A stretch of 64,000 bases of DNA from Colwellia sp. (GTDB lineage: Bacteria > Pseudomonadota > Gammaproteobacteria > Enterobacterales > Alteromonadaceae). The stretch's first letter is position 1; every line of letters begins with the position of its first letter. The stretch spans positions 22,079 to 86,078 of the forward strand of contig JALJPB010000013.1 of NCBI GenBank assembly GCA_022969175.1. Direction: 5' to 3'. The notes beneath the pieces were generated by a model that did no database searches, was not told the DNA's origin, and saw only the letters and a list, made by a program, of their open reading frames with translations. The position numbers and the translations under genes are program-made. Shown one piece after another: positions 36,391 to 45,969 of the stretch.

Positions 36391-36429
36391 TTTAAGCCGT
36401 AATTTTTAAAATGCTTCCTTTAGACTTGA

Positions 36430-36462
36430 CAAAAAAAAGAGCAATAAATTTGCTCTTTTTTT
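36430..36462. terminator. Bidirectional terminator
   Basis: AAAAAAAAGAGCAA and TTTGCTCTTTTTTT form a stem with a short TAAA loop, between the converging GGDEF-EAL and putA genes. It runs into the TTTTAG repeat. Confidence 0.85.
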
Positions 36463-36490
36463 AGTTTTAGTTTTAGTTTTAGTTTTAGTT
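36459..36490. repeat. (TTTTAG) hexanucleotide tandem repeat
   Basis: Five perfect tandem copies of TTTTAG (36459-36488) followed by TT. It lies in the 3' flank of putA, in non-coding sequence, and overlaps the end of the terminator. Confidence 0.9.
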
Positions 36491-36500
36491 AAATGTAAGT

Positions 36501-39500
36501 CTATTGTGCTTCAGCTTCCATAGTCATTAATGAAGCATTACCGCCCGCTGCTGTTGTATCAATAGAAATTGTCTTTTCTGTTACTAAGCGGCGTAATAAA
36601 CCTTGATTGGTATAAGCGGTAATCAAAGGAAGTATAGCCCCCTGTCTTGCCGCTAATTGTTCACCCACTAATCGCTTGAATGGACTAGAGTTATCAACGA
36701 CTGCACCTGCTAAGTAGGGATGAGCTAATACGGTGGGCAGATGACCAAGTTGAGCAACTTGGAATACACCATCAGGACAACCTGATTGCAATAAAATTGA
36801 ACTAATTGCTTCAGCTTCGTTTAAAAAGTCATTATCTACCAGCGCTATGACACAATTTCCTGCACCTATAGCTGAAATAATTGACATCATCCAAAATTCA
36901 AATGAAGTCTCTTTACAACGCAAGCAAACAACAGAGCCACGAGATTCTAAGATTAAGCTATTAGACTCTCCTGTTGGACCTGGCAATAAGCTTGGCTCAG
37001 CAAGTTCTTTTTCAATGAATAGTAATTGTTTACGAGCTTCAGTTAATGTTGCTGGTAATGCACTTTCTTGCGCTAATACTACTTTGTTTGATGACAGCTG
37101 AGCCAATAATTGGCGTAATACAGAAATACGGGTATTTAACTCTGTAAAGCTCCAAGTTAATTCATCCTTTTTGGCTTTAACCAATAAGCCATCAATACGT
37201 GATGCTGTTGCTTGGCACTGCTTAATTTCATCATTAAATACGGCCTCTTGGTTTTGAGTTAAAGTGACTTCCTTGATAGTCATTTTATCCTTAACTAAGC
37301 GCGTTAAGTATAAAGGACCGCCTGCTTTAGGACCTGTTCCTGATAGACCACGACCACCAAAAGGTTGTACACCAACTACTGCACCAATCATATTGCGGTT
37401 AACATAGACATTACCCGCGCGAGAACGTGCGGCTAAATACCGACTCTTCTCTTCAATACGAGTATGAATGCCCATAGTTAAACCAAAACCTGTGTTGTTG
37501 ATTTGGTTAATGACATCTTCTAACTCACTGGCTTTAAATTGAACGATATGAACAATAGGTCCAAAAACTTCTTTTTTCAATACGGATAAGTTCTTAATTT
37601 CAACTAAACGAGGTAAAAAATAATGATGTTGGCTGTCACTTACACCTTCGTTTAATTCTGCCTCATTACAAACAAAGTGAATTTTGGCGTTGTCTTTTAA
37701 ATACTCGACATGTTCGTTTAATGCGCCAAGTGCTTTTGAATCAATTACCGGGCCAACATCTGTTGATAAAAATGCAGGATCACCGACATGTAACTCTTGC
37801 ATAGCGCCTTTAAGCATAGTGATGATTTTATCAGCAACATCTTCTTGTAAAAATAAAACTCTTAACGCTGAACAACGTTGACCAGCACTTTGAAAACCAG
37901 AGGCAATTACATCATCAACAACTTGTTCCGGTAGGGCGGTTGAGTCAACAATCATACAGTTTTGGCCACCAGTTTCAGCGATAAGTGGCACTGGATCGCC
38001 GCCACGTTCAGCAAGTTTTTGAGAAATCCAAGTGCCTGTCTCTGTTGAACCAGTAAACATTACCGCTTGAATACGGCTGTCTGGCACCATGGTTTGACCC
38101 ACTTTACTACCACGAGCGATGACAGGTTCAATTACAGAGGTTGGTAAACCACACTCATGCATTATCTCTATGGCACGAAGAGCCACTAAGCTAGTTTGCT
38201 CTGCTGGTTTAGCAACCACAGTATTACCAGCAACAATAGCAGCGGAAACTTGGCCTAAAAATATGGCTAATGGAAAGTTCCAAGGGCTGATACAAAGCAC
38301 AACACCTCTTGCTTCTAAATCACCATTGGCTAATAACTCTTTAGCTCTGTCAGCATAATAGCGACAAAAATCAATCGCTTCTCTAACTTCACTTACCCCA
38401 TCAGGTATCGTTTTACCTGCTTCTTTAGTGCACAGTGCGATAAGTTCATCACGGTGAACCTCTAAGGCGTCTGCGGTTTTTAAAAGTACTTGTGCACGTT
38501 CGTTTACCGGTGTCGTTGACCAAGATGCAAAGGCATTATCGGCACGCTCAATGATATTGGCCATTTCAGCTTCATCAGCATGAACAATATGACCGATAAT
38601 TTCATTATGGTTGGCTGGGTTAGTCACTGGTAACTTACCCTCAATGGCTTGACTGACAATATTCTTTTCACACCAGGCATCTATGTTTGCACGCATTTTT
38701 GTTATTTGATCGATATCGGTTAAGTCAATGCCTTTAGAATTAATACGTTTATTACCGTTAATGCCGTCATTATATAAATCGATCGATTGAGGTATTTGAG
38801 GGTTAACTTTGTTGACCCAATATTGAACAGTTTCAACGGGATCAGCTAATAATGATTCAACAGGAATATCTTCATCAACAATGTTGTTTACAAAAGAACT
38901 GTTTGCGCCATTCTCTAATAAACGTCGAACTAAATACGCTAATAAATCTGCATGTTTTCCTACAGGTGCGTAAACACGACACGGTATTTTTTTCTCAGTG
39001 ACAACCTGATCATAAAGCGCTTCACCCATACCATGAAGGCGTTGGAATTCATAACCACGAGAACCTTCACTTTGTGATTCAGCAATTTCTAGAATAGTTG
39101 CTACGGTGTAGGCGTTATGAGTGGCAAATTGTGGATAAATACTATCGCGATACTCAAGTAGTTTTTTTGCACAAGCTTGGTAAGAGACATCAGTTGATGG
39201 TTTTTGAGTAAATACTGGAAAATCGTTATAACCTTCTGCTTGGCTTTCTTTAATTTCGCTATCCCAATAAGCACCTTTTACTAGGCGTACCATCATTTGT
39301 CGTTTAGTTTGTAAGGTAAGCTCTCTCACCCATTCAATAACATCTAAACCACGTTTTTGGTAGGCTTGAATGGCAATACCAAAACCGTTCCAACCATCAA
39401 GATCACTATCAGTAAATACTGCTTCAATAATATCAAGAGAGATATCTAAACGATCAGCTTCTTCGGCATCAACAGTAAAGCCAATATCATAAGCTTTTGC

Positions 39501-40340
39501 CGCTAAGGCTAATTGTTTTAAGCGAGGAATAAGCTCGTTAATAACGCGATCACGATGAGAAAACTCATAACGGGGATGAATTGCCGAAAGTTTTATTGAA
39601 ATTCCAGGACTATTTTGTGGCCCTTTGCTTTTTGCCGCAATACCGATTGCATCAATGGCTGTCATGTAGCTATCAAAATAGCGGTCGGCATCACTCATAG
39701 TGCGAGCGCCTTCACCTAACATGTCGTAAGAGTAGGTGTAACCTTTAGTTTCGGCTTCAATTGCGCGTTTTAGAGCATTATTGATATTTTTACCCATGAC
39801 AAACTGGGTACCCATAATTTTCATCGCATATCGAACAGACTCACGAATAACGGGCTCACCTAAGCGGCCAATGGTTTTTTTCAATAAACCAAACTGAAGC
39901 TTTTTCTTTTGATCAGAATAATTTACTAACTTACCTGTCATTAATAGCCCCCAAGAAGAGGCATTAACAAAAATTGAATCACTGTTCCCGATGTGTGAAC
40001 CCCAGTCACCTTCAGCAAGTTTGTCACGAATTAAACTATCGGTAGTTAATTTATCAGGCACACGCAATAGGGCTTCAGCCAAGCACATTAATACTACCCC
40101 TTCTTCGGTAGATAACGAGAACTCGTTTAACAGGGCATCAACACCGCCTTTACCCACTTGTTCTTTGCGAATATTGACAACTAATTGTCGAGCATATTCC
40201 CAAGCACGAGATTTAGCATCAACGTTAATTTCAGCTATGGGTAATAGTTTTGCCAAAATAGCATTTTCATCTGCACGATAGTTATCGCGGATTGCTTGAC
40301 GGATGGCATTGGTCGTTGTTAATGAGCCGTTGAATAACAT
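36501..40340 (-). CDS. putA: Bifunctional proline dehydrogenase / P5C dehydrogenase PutA
   Basis: 1279 residues that oxidise proline to glutamate. There is an N-terminal arm, an FAD-binding proline dehydrogenase barrel (about 170-500, with YSYDMLGEGARTM and RLVKGAYWDSEIK) and an aldehyde dehydrogenase domain (about 560-1030, catalytic Cys in SAGQRCSALRV and Glu in AETGGQN). A further C-terminal domain of roughly 200 residues is of the ALDH-superfamily type. It lacks the ribbon-helix-helix region that makes E. coli PutA a repressor, so it should not bind its own promoter. A divergent Lrp-family gene probably does the regulation. Confidence 0.95.
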   Translation of the reverse strand: MLFNGSLTTTNAIRQAIRDNYRADENAILAKLLPIAEINVDAKSRAWEYARQLVVNIRKEQVGKGGVDALLNEFSLSTEEGVVLMCLAEALLRVPDKLTTDSLIRDKLAEGDWGSHIGNSDSIFVNASSWGLLMTGKLVNYSDQKKKLQFGLLKKTIGRLGEPVIRESVRYAMKIMGTQFVMGKNINNALKRAIEAETKGYTYSYDMLGEGARTMSDADRYFDSYMTAIDAIGIAAKSKGPQNSPGISIKLSAIHPRYEFSHRDRVINELIPRLKQLALAAKAYDIGFTVDAEEADRLDISLDIIEAVFTDSDLDGWNGFGIAIQAYQKRGLDVIEWVRELTLQTKRQMMVRLVKGAYWDSEIKESQAEGYNDFPVFTQKPSTDVSYQACAKKLLEYRDSIYPQFATHNAYTVATILEIAESQSEGSRGYEFQRLHGMGEALYDQVVTEKKIPCRVYAPVGKHADLLAYLVRRLLENGANSSFVNNIVDEDIPVESLLADPVETVQYWVNKVNPQIPQSIDLYNDGINGNKRINSKGIDLTDIDQITKMRANIDAWCEKNIVSQAIEGKLPVTNPANHNEIIGHIVHADEAEMANIIERADNAFASWSTTPVNERAQVLLKTADALEVHRDELIALCTKEAGKTIPDGVSEVREAIDFCRYYADRAKELLANGDLEARGVVLCISPWNFPLAIFLGQVSAAIVAGNTVVAKPAEQTSLVALRAIEIMHECGLPTSVIEPVIARGSKVGQTMVPDSRIQAVMFTGSTETGTWISQKLAERGGDPVPLIAETGGQNCMIVDSTALPEQVVDDVIASGFQSAGQRCSALRVLFLQEDVADKIITMLKGAMQELHVGDPAFLSTDVGPVIDSKALGALNEHVEYLKDNAKIHFVCNEAELNEGVSDSQHHYFLPRLVEIKNLSVLKKEVFGPIVHIVQFKASELEDVINQINNTGFGLTMGIHTRIEEKSRYLAARSRAGNVYVNRNMIGAVVGVQPFGGRGLSGTGPKAGGPLYLTRLVKDKMTIKEVTLTQNQEAVFNDEIKQCQATASRIDGLLVKAKKDELTWSFTELNTRISVLRQLLAQLSSNKVVLAQESALPATLTEARKQLLFIEKELAEPSLLPGPTGESNSLILESRGSVVCLRCKETSFEFWMMSIISAIGAGNCVIALVDNDFLNEAEAISSILLQSGCPDGVFQVAQLGHLPTVLAHPYLAGAVVDNSSPFKRLVGEQLAARQGAILPLITAYTNQGLLRRLVTEKTISIDTTAAGGNASLMTMEAEAQ

Positions 40341-40494
40341 AAGTTCACCTTAAATGTGTGGTATTTAATTACTATACCTATAAATTTTGATAGGGCATTT
40401 TAAAGAAAACACTACAGAATGTGTTGGTGTAATTTCTATTATTGCGCTATTTTATAGGGAAATATGCCAATATAACCATGGAACATACTGAATT

Positions 40495-40971
40495 ATGAAT
40501 TCTGTAAAAGCTCGAGTACTTGATCGTATCGATATGACAATATTAGACACTCTGCAAAAAGATGGCAGGATATCTAACGTAGAATTAGCAAAAAAAGTCA
40601 GTTTAAGTGCAAGCCCTTGTCTAGACCGAGTTAAAAAATTAGAGAGTGAAGGTTATATTGAAGGGTATAGTGCGACGTTAAGTGCCAGTAAATTAAAGTA
40701 CGGTATGTCAGCTTTTATCCAAGTGACTTTAGATAGAACTACCGGTGATGTCTTCAACCTTTTTAAAGAAGAAGTGGTGAAAATTAAAGAAGTCGCTGAA
40801 TGTCATATGGTGGCTGGTGGATTTGATTACCTACTAAAACTACGATTCGAAAATATGGAGGCTTATCGCGAAGTATTAGGGGTAATTGTAGAATTGCCAG
40901 CAGTATCGCAAACTCATACTTATGTGGTAATGGAGCAAGTTAAACCGGATGATGGAGTACCGATAGGATAA
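40495..40971 (+). CDS. Lrp/AsnC-family transcriptional regulator
   Basis: 158 residues with an N-terminal helix-turn-helix (about 10-60, DRIDMTILDTLQKDGRISNV) and a RAM amino-acid-binding domain (CHMVAGGFDYLLKLRF). It is transcribed away from putA across a 154-base gap. This layout is that of PutR-type activators, which switch on putA in response to proline. Confidence 0.93.
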   Translation: MNSVKARVLDRIDMTILDTLQKDGRISNVELAKKVSLSASPCLDRVKKLESEGYIEGYSATLSASKLKYGMSAFIQVTLDRTTGDVFNLFKEEVVKIKEVAECHMVAGGFDYLLKLRFENMEAYREVLGVIVELPAVSQTHTYVVMEQVKPDDGVPIG

Positions 40972-41007
40972 AATAGGCCTCTTGAGAAATAGTGATAACT
41001 TGTTGTA

Positions 41008-41391
41008 TTAATTTTTTTTTGCTTCAGGCATTGTTAATGGTTTTATTTGTGTGCCCATCGGCGATATGAGTTGTTGAATTTTAACATTGTTTAACCAATA
41101 CTCAATAAATTTACCTTGAGCTTCTTTTTGAGGATACTGACGGTTTTTTGCATCTAATAAGGCGAATGTATTAAATGAGGTATACCGTTCAGGCTGAGAT
41201 AATTTAACTTCAAGCGCTTTACCATTTTTACCCACCTTCACATCTACCAAGATGATGACTTCATGCTGTTGATTAAATGTTTTAGGATGTTCTGCCAATT
41301 GCTTGGTTTTATCTTGTGACGTCGGTTTCATAGTCATAATTGCGGCACTGCCAAAACTTAATATAATAATTATAAAAATAGTCCACTTCAT
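41008..41391 (-). CDS. Hypothetical single-pass membrane protein
   Basis: 127 residues with one N-terminal membrane segment (about 3-20) and a periplasmic part. The phrases VILVDVKVGKNGKALEVKLSQ and FIEYWLNN give a beta-rich domain reminiscent of a TonB C-terminal fold, but this is not secure. It converges with the Lrp gene and reads in the same direction as the PEP-CTERM protease upstream. Confidence 0.55.
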   Translation of the reverse strand: MKWTIFIIIILSFGSAAIMTMKPTSQDKTKQLAEHPKTFNQQHEVIILVDVKVGKNGKALEVKLSQPERYTSFNTFALLDAKNRQYPQKEAQGKFIEYWLNNVKIQQLISPMGTQIKPLTMPEAKKN

Positions 41392-41445
41392 AATAGTTCC
41401 CCAATAATTGATTAATCTTTTTAATTTAACTGATTATTAGCCAAT

Positions 41446-41475
41446 AAAAAAGGCTAGTGAAAACTAGCCTTTTTT
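41446..41475. terminator. Terminator of the PEP-CTERM protease gene
   Basis: AAAAAAGGCTAGT and ACTAGCCTTTTTT form a 13-bp stem with a GAAA loop, just past the stop codon at 41492. Confidence 0.88.
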
Positions 41476-41491
41476 ACAGACAAAATAACTA

Positions 41492-42634
41492 TTATTTTAC
41501 TTTACGACGAGATGACGCTAAACCACCTAGTGCTAACATAAATAATGCTAATGTTGCAGGAGCAGGAATAGCGGCCGAAAGCCAAGCTGCGTATGGATTT
41601 AATAAAATACCACCAAAGTAGTGACCAAATGCACCATTGTTATATGGAGACGAACCAGTTGCGCCAAAAGTATTGATACCGGCTAGTAAATAGCGATCAT
41701 TAATTGAATCATATACAAATGATGGACCACCTGAGTCACCACCACCAATTGCTGTTTCAAAGTCTTCGCCTAACCATGAGCTACATACGCCCCAACCACA
41801 AAAAGTATCAACATCAGTTGCTACACCATCTTCAGTACGTGTACCATCAAAATCAGCGTACCAAATTTCAGCTTGGCCATTACCATCACCATCATCAAAA
41901 TCAATAAAGTCGACAATATTGCCACCAACTAATTTCTCTCTGTAATTAGGAGCTTCAGTATAGCCAGAATAACCATCACCACGTGTACCGTAACCGACCA
42001 TAGTAAATGTATCACCGTCGAAGTCACCAAACTGGGCTAAGTTATTGGTATCCCATACTTGTTGGTCATAAAAGTCATATATTTCAACATCATCTGCTAT
42101 ATCACGATCTAAAGTAATAATAGCTAAATCATCATTTACACAGAACCCACCTGGCTCTGGACATACACCAAAACCATTATAGTCCTCATGAATTTGAACA
42201 TCTTGAACACCAAATTGAATATCTGAATATGTGCTACTGGCATTAAAAACGACAGTAACGTCATAATCAGGATCACTTATATCAATAACATGTCCTTCTC
42301 CATCACTATCTACACAATGGGCCGCCGTTAATATTTTTCTTTTACCAACTGCAGTACCAGTACATATATAATATTCTGGGCCCTCTATGCCTGGTTTTGT
42401 AATTTGAATACTAACAACACCAGTAAAGCGTGAGCTTGCAACATTATCATCAATACGTCCGTCAATCGCAGCAGCACTAGAGATTGAGTTATCACCATTA
42501 CCAGCAGAAATATACGCTTCTAGATTGTCGTTACTAAGTGGTGAACCAATCATGTCGGCATTGGATAGTGTTGAAAAAGTCAAGGCAAGTACTGAAACCG
42601 CGCCTAATATTTGGTTTTTACTAGATTTTGACAT
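41492..42634 (-). CDS. Trypsin-like serine protease with PEP-CTERM anchor
   Basis: About 380 residues. A signal peptide (about 1-26, ending SNADM) precedes an S1 protease domain with the catalytic triad visible: His in LTAAHCVD, Asp in DDLAIITLD and Ser in GGGDSGGPSF. The C-terminus is a PEP-CTERM-type sorting signal: proline-rich PAPATLA, a hydrophobic helix, and SSRRKVK at the end. It would be cut by an exosortase (XrtA) and fixed at the cell surface. The start at 42634 has an AGAGGA ribosome site; a longer in-frame ATG at 42763 lacks one. It is divergent to the PrsT gene. Confidence 0.88.
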   Translation of the reverse strand: MSKSSKNQILGAVSVLALTFSTLSNADMIGSPLSNDNLEAYISAGNGDNSISSAAAIDGRIDDNVASSRFTGVVSIQITKPGIEGPEYYICTGTAVGKRKILTAAHCVDSDGEGHVIDISDPDYDVTVVFNASSTYSDIQFGVQDVQIHEDYNGFGVCPEPGGFCVNDDLAIITLDRDIADDVEIYDFYDQQVWDTNNLAQFGDFDGDTFTMVGYGTRGDGYSGYTEAPNYREKLVGGNIVDFIDFDDGDGNGQAEIWYADFDGTRTEDGVATDVDTFCGWGVCSSWLGEDFETAIGGGDSGGPSFVYDSINDRYLLAGINTFGATGSSPYNNGAFGHYFGGILLNPYAAWLSAAIPAPATLALFMLALGGLASSRRKVK

Positions 42635-42651
42635 CTTTGTTCCTCTATATG

Positions 42652-42683
42652 TATTTATTATATTTATTGTATTTATTGTATTG
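42652..42683. repeat. 9-bp tandem repeat in the protease leader
   Basis: TATTTATTA (42652-42660), then TATTTATTG twice (42661-42678) and a part copy TATTG, directly upstream of the ribosome site of the PEP-CTERM protease. The rest of the gap to 43058 shows no further feature. Confidence 0.8.
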
Positions 42684-43058
42684 CTTGTCATACTGATTTT
42701 TGTATATGCAAAAATCAAACCAAAAAATATAATGCTTAAAATACAATAGATTATAATGTTCAATATGGTGGTTGTAAATGAAGTGTAAATTTTTCTGACA
42801 CTTTAATTGAGTAAGTTCATGGCATTAGTAATATCAAATAACTCCTGAATGTTGCTCAGTATAAAATTAGCAAATTTTATCTATTCGATAATAGTGTGAG
42901 TAATCGATGAATTTATTCTTATCCCAGAGAGCTATATGTTTTCAATAAAACTCAGAACGTTAACTTTATGGTGACTGACGTTGTAACTCATAAAGGTGTT
43001 TAGTATGGTGTAACAAGTGTATTCTACTGATAATAATAAGAACATATAGGGCATTACC

Positions 43059-45797
43059 ATGACACTAGTAAAATTAATTTTGTATATAAGCATTGTATTA
43101 ACTGTTGCTTCTTGCAGTGAAAAACCCACAGTGGAAACTCATCTTGCTAGCGCAAAAAAATATCTAGCAGCGGACAAAATTAAAGAAAGTGAAATTGAGC
43201 TAAAAAATGCGATTATGCTTGATGTGAGTAATGCAGAAGCTCGATTTGAGCTTGGCCGTTTATATCTTTCACAAGGTGCCGGATTAAATGCAATAAAAGA
43301 ATTAGAAAAAGCTCAATCATTAAAATACCCTGAAAGTGCTTTGTTAACGTCATTAGCAAGAGCTTATTTGATCAGTGATGATTATGACGGTGTGCTTAGT
43401 TTGGCTAAAAAGTCTATTGCTCTACCTAATGAAGATAAAGTTGAATACCTGTCTTATCAAACGTTGTCAGCGATTCAAACCAATCAACCTGAATTGGCAA
43501 AAAATTCTATTCAAGAAGCGAATAACCTTATTGCTGGTAGCCCACATGTGATTCTTGCAAATGCTTATTTAGCTTTATTAGACGGTAGCATTGAGAAGGC
43601 AGAATTACTTGTTAAAAAAAGCTTGTCAATTAATGAAAATAATCCTGAAGCGCTTATGTTTCAAGGTCAAGTATTTACGCAGTTAAATGATTTTGAGCAA
43701 GCCGGTGAAAGTTATAAAAAATACGTAGCCTTACAACCGTTATCTAGAAAAATTTATTTAATATTAGCTGAAACGTTAATGAAAACAGAAGATTATCTTG
43801 AAGCTGAAAAATATGCTGATTTGATACTACAGGCATTTCCTAATCAACCAGTCGCTAATTATGTCAAAGCAGTAGTTAGGTTTGCTGAGAAAGATTACAC
43901 CTTAGCCAGTCAATTTTCACAAGTAGCTTTGTCTTCAGAATATAAAAAATCTCATTTAAAGTTAGTGGCAGGTGCCAGTGCTTTTCACCTTAAAAACTAT
44001 GCACAAGCAAGTTTTCATCTTGAACCGATTATCGACCGATTGATTTCGGATCATCCGGCTCGAAAAATGTATGCCATAAGCCAGTTTCAACAAGGCCTAA
44101 TAGATGATATCACTGACAAGTTAGAAAATTTCACTCCAACTACTGAAGCTGATGCAAAATTTATGTCAAATCTAAGTTTTAGTTTGTTTTCTGTTGGGGC
44201 AAAAGAAGATGCAAAAAAATTAGCAGAGGATGCAGCTAAGGCTTCCGTCTCATCTTCAGCCATGCGTCAAGGCTTATTGAAGCTAATGATGGATGACCCT
44301 TCTGGAATTATACAGCTTGAGCAAACGATAAGTGAACACCCAGAAGCTCAATTAGCATTGGCGTACGCAGAAATGCAAGCAGGAAATTATGAAAAAGCAT
44401 TAACTAGGGCGAAAAAATGGCAAGAAAAATTTCCCAAAAAAGCGGATAGCTACAATTTGATGTCTGCAATCTATAGTCGCCAAGAAAACATTCAACAAGC
44501 TCAAAAATTATTATTGCTCAGTCTTGAGAAAGAGCCTGATAATGTATTTGCACTAAATGAATTGATTAAAATTTCTTATCAGACAGGTGATGAAAATACG
44601 GCAAAACAATATGCGGATAAAGCCATTTCTTTATACCCAGAAAATATTAAAACACTTAAATTTTATTATATTGTAAATCGTTCTCCAAAAGCATTGAGTA
44701 AAATAGAGGGCGCTTACAAAAAAAATAAAAATAATGTTAAGTTAAATATTTTATACATGGAAGTACTTGCTCAATTAGACAATTTTAAAACACTGTTAGC
44801 CGTTTCTTCAGATTTGACCTATTCCATTCAGACACCTAAAAAAGTTTGGCAGTTACGTGTTTTTGCGTATCAAAAACTGCAGCAAGGTACTAATATTCAA
44901 TCAACATTAAAAACATGGCTCAAAACTAACCCCTATCATGTAGAGCCTGTCTTACTTCTGACCAATATTTATAATAGTACGGGGCAAAAGAAAAAAGCAT
45001 TATCGCTTGTTAATAATGCTCTAGAAAAAAATCATTCGACAAACCTCGATCTCAAACTGGTTAAAATGCAGTTATTATTAGATAACCGACAAGTAACAAA
45101 GGCAAAGTCACTGTTAGTTGAGTTAAAAGGTGAAGAATTAGATAAGGTATTGATTGCTGGTATAAGTGGTCGTATTGATTTGATGGAAGGAAAGCTTGGA
45201 AAAGCACTACCTCTGCTTCAACGCTTTTATGAAACATACGACTCCAGTCAAAATGTTATTTTGGTAACCATCGCATTGCAAGGATTAGGAAAAGAAGAAC
45301 AAGCCATTCAATTATTAGAAGATCACTTAGTCAAAAAGCAAAAAGACCATCGGGTAAGAAACGTATTGGCGGGTTTATATGTTGATATAAATAAAGATAA
45401 TGCGCTAAAGCACTATCAAATATTAGTTGAAGCACAACCATTAAATATAGTCGCTTTAAATAACCTAGCATGGTTGACTATGGATCAAGGAAACCTGGAT
45501 GAGGCACTTGTTTTTTCTGAAGAAGCTTATCAACTAGCACCCAAATTGGCGAAAGTAGTAGACACTTATAGCCAAGTTTTATTGAGATTGAATAAAAAAC
45601 GTGAAGCACTAGTAAAGTCAAGAGATGCGTATGGTTTATCAAATGCAAAAGATATCAATATCACATTAAATTTTATTGAACTATTATTGTTAAATAGTCG
45701 AAACAATGAAGCTAAAACAATTTTATCTGATTTACAGCCAAAAACGGAAAGCCAAAAAATTAAAGCGAAAGAACTAAAAGATAAACTTAAAGGCTAG
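43059..45797 (+). CDS. prsT: XrtA/PEP-CTERM-system TPR lipoprotein PrsT
   Basis: 912 residues with a signal peptide and a lipobox at Cys19 (LTVASC), followed by about twenty TPR units over the whole length. The N-terminus, KPTVETHLASAKKYLAADKI and IELKNAIMLDVSNAEARFELG, is that of PrsT, the TPR-repeat lipoprotein of exosortase A loci, which is linked to exopolysaccharide and PEP-CTERM export. No exosortase or polysaccharide gene is in this window, but a PEP-CTERM protein lies divergently next to it. Function in sorting is inferred from family. Confidence 0.82.
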   Translation: MTLVKLILYISIVLTVASCSEKPTVETHLASAKKYLAADKIKESEIELKNAIMLDVSNAEARFELGRLYLSQGAGLNAIKELEKAQSLKYPESALLTSLARAYLISDDYDGVLSLAKKSIALPNEDKVEYLSYQTLSAIQTNQPELAKNSIQEANNLIAGSPHVILANAYLALLDGSIEKAELLVKKSLSINENNPEALMFQGQVFTQLNDFEQAGESYKKYVALQPLSRKIYLILAETLMKTEDYLEAEKYADLILQAFPNQPVANYVKAVVRFAEKDYTLASQFSQVALSSEYKKSHLKLVAGASAFHLKNYAQASFHLEPIIDRLISDHPARKMYAISQFQQGLIDDITDKLENFTPTTEADAKFMSNLSFSLFSVGAKEDAKKLAEDAAKASVSSSAMRQGLLKLMMDDPSGIIQLEQTISEHPEAQLALAYAEMQAGNYEKALTRAKKWQEKFPKKADSYNLMSAIYSRQENIQQAQKLLLLSLEKEPDNVFALNELIKISYQTGDENTAKQYADKAISLYPENIKTLKFYYIVNRSPKALSKIEGAYKKNKNNVKLNILYMEVLAQLDNFKTLLAVSSDLTYSIQTPKKVWQLRVFAYQKLQQGTNIQSTLKTWLKTNPYHVEPVLLLTNIYNSTGQKKKALSLVNNALEKNHSTNLDLKLVKMQLLLDNRQVTKAKSLLVELKGEELDKVLIAGISGRIDLMEGKLGKALPLLQRFYETYDSSQNVILVTIALQGLGKEEQAIQLLEDHLVKKQKDHRVRNVLAGLYVDINKDNALKHYQILVEAQPLNIVALNNLAWLTMDQGNLDEALVFSEEAYQLAPKLAKVVDTYSQVLLRLNKKREALVKSRDAYGLSNAKDINITLNFIELLLLNSRNNEAKTILSDLQPKTESQKIKAKELKDKLKG

Positions 45798-45969
45798 ATT
45801 AAATTGCCTTAATTTGGCTGACTTACATTTGATAAGACAAGTAATTATTTTAGTAAAATTAGTTGTCCGATCTTTAACTAGCAAGCTACACTTTTTCTAT
45901 ATATTCATTCTACTTAATAGTGAAATTTTGAGAGGATGGTTTAAATATTAATTTATTCAAGGTCTTGAT

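Noticed and set aside
36459..36490. TTTTAG array as a telomere-like or CRISPR repeat
   Set aside because: Too short, no spacers, no cas genes, and placed in an ordinary intergenic region.
40341..40494. Lrp binding sites in the putA gap
   Set aside because: A/T-rich stretches exist, but none matched well enough to call.
41704..41907. Plus-strand His/Gln-rich open frame
   Set aside because: Shadow of the protease gene; composition reflects Asp-rich codons on the other strand.
42635..42763. N-terminal extension of the PEP-CTERM protease
   Set aside because: It has no ribosome site, while 42634 has a clear AGAGGA and a typical signal peptide.
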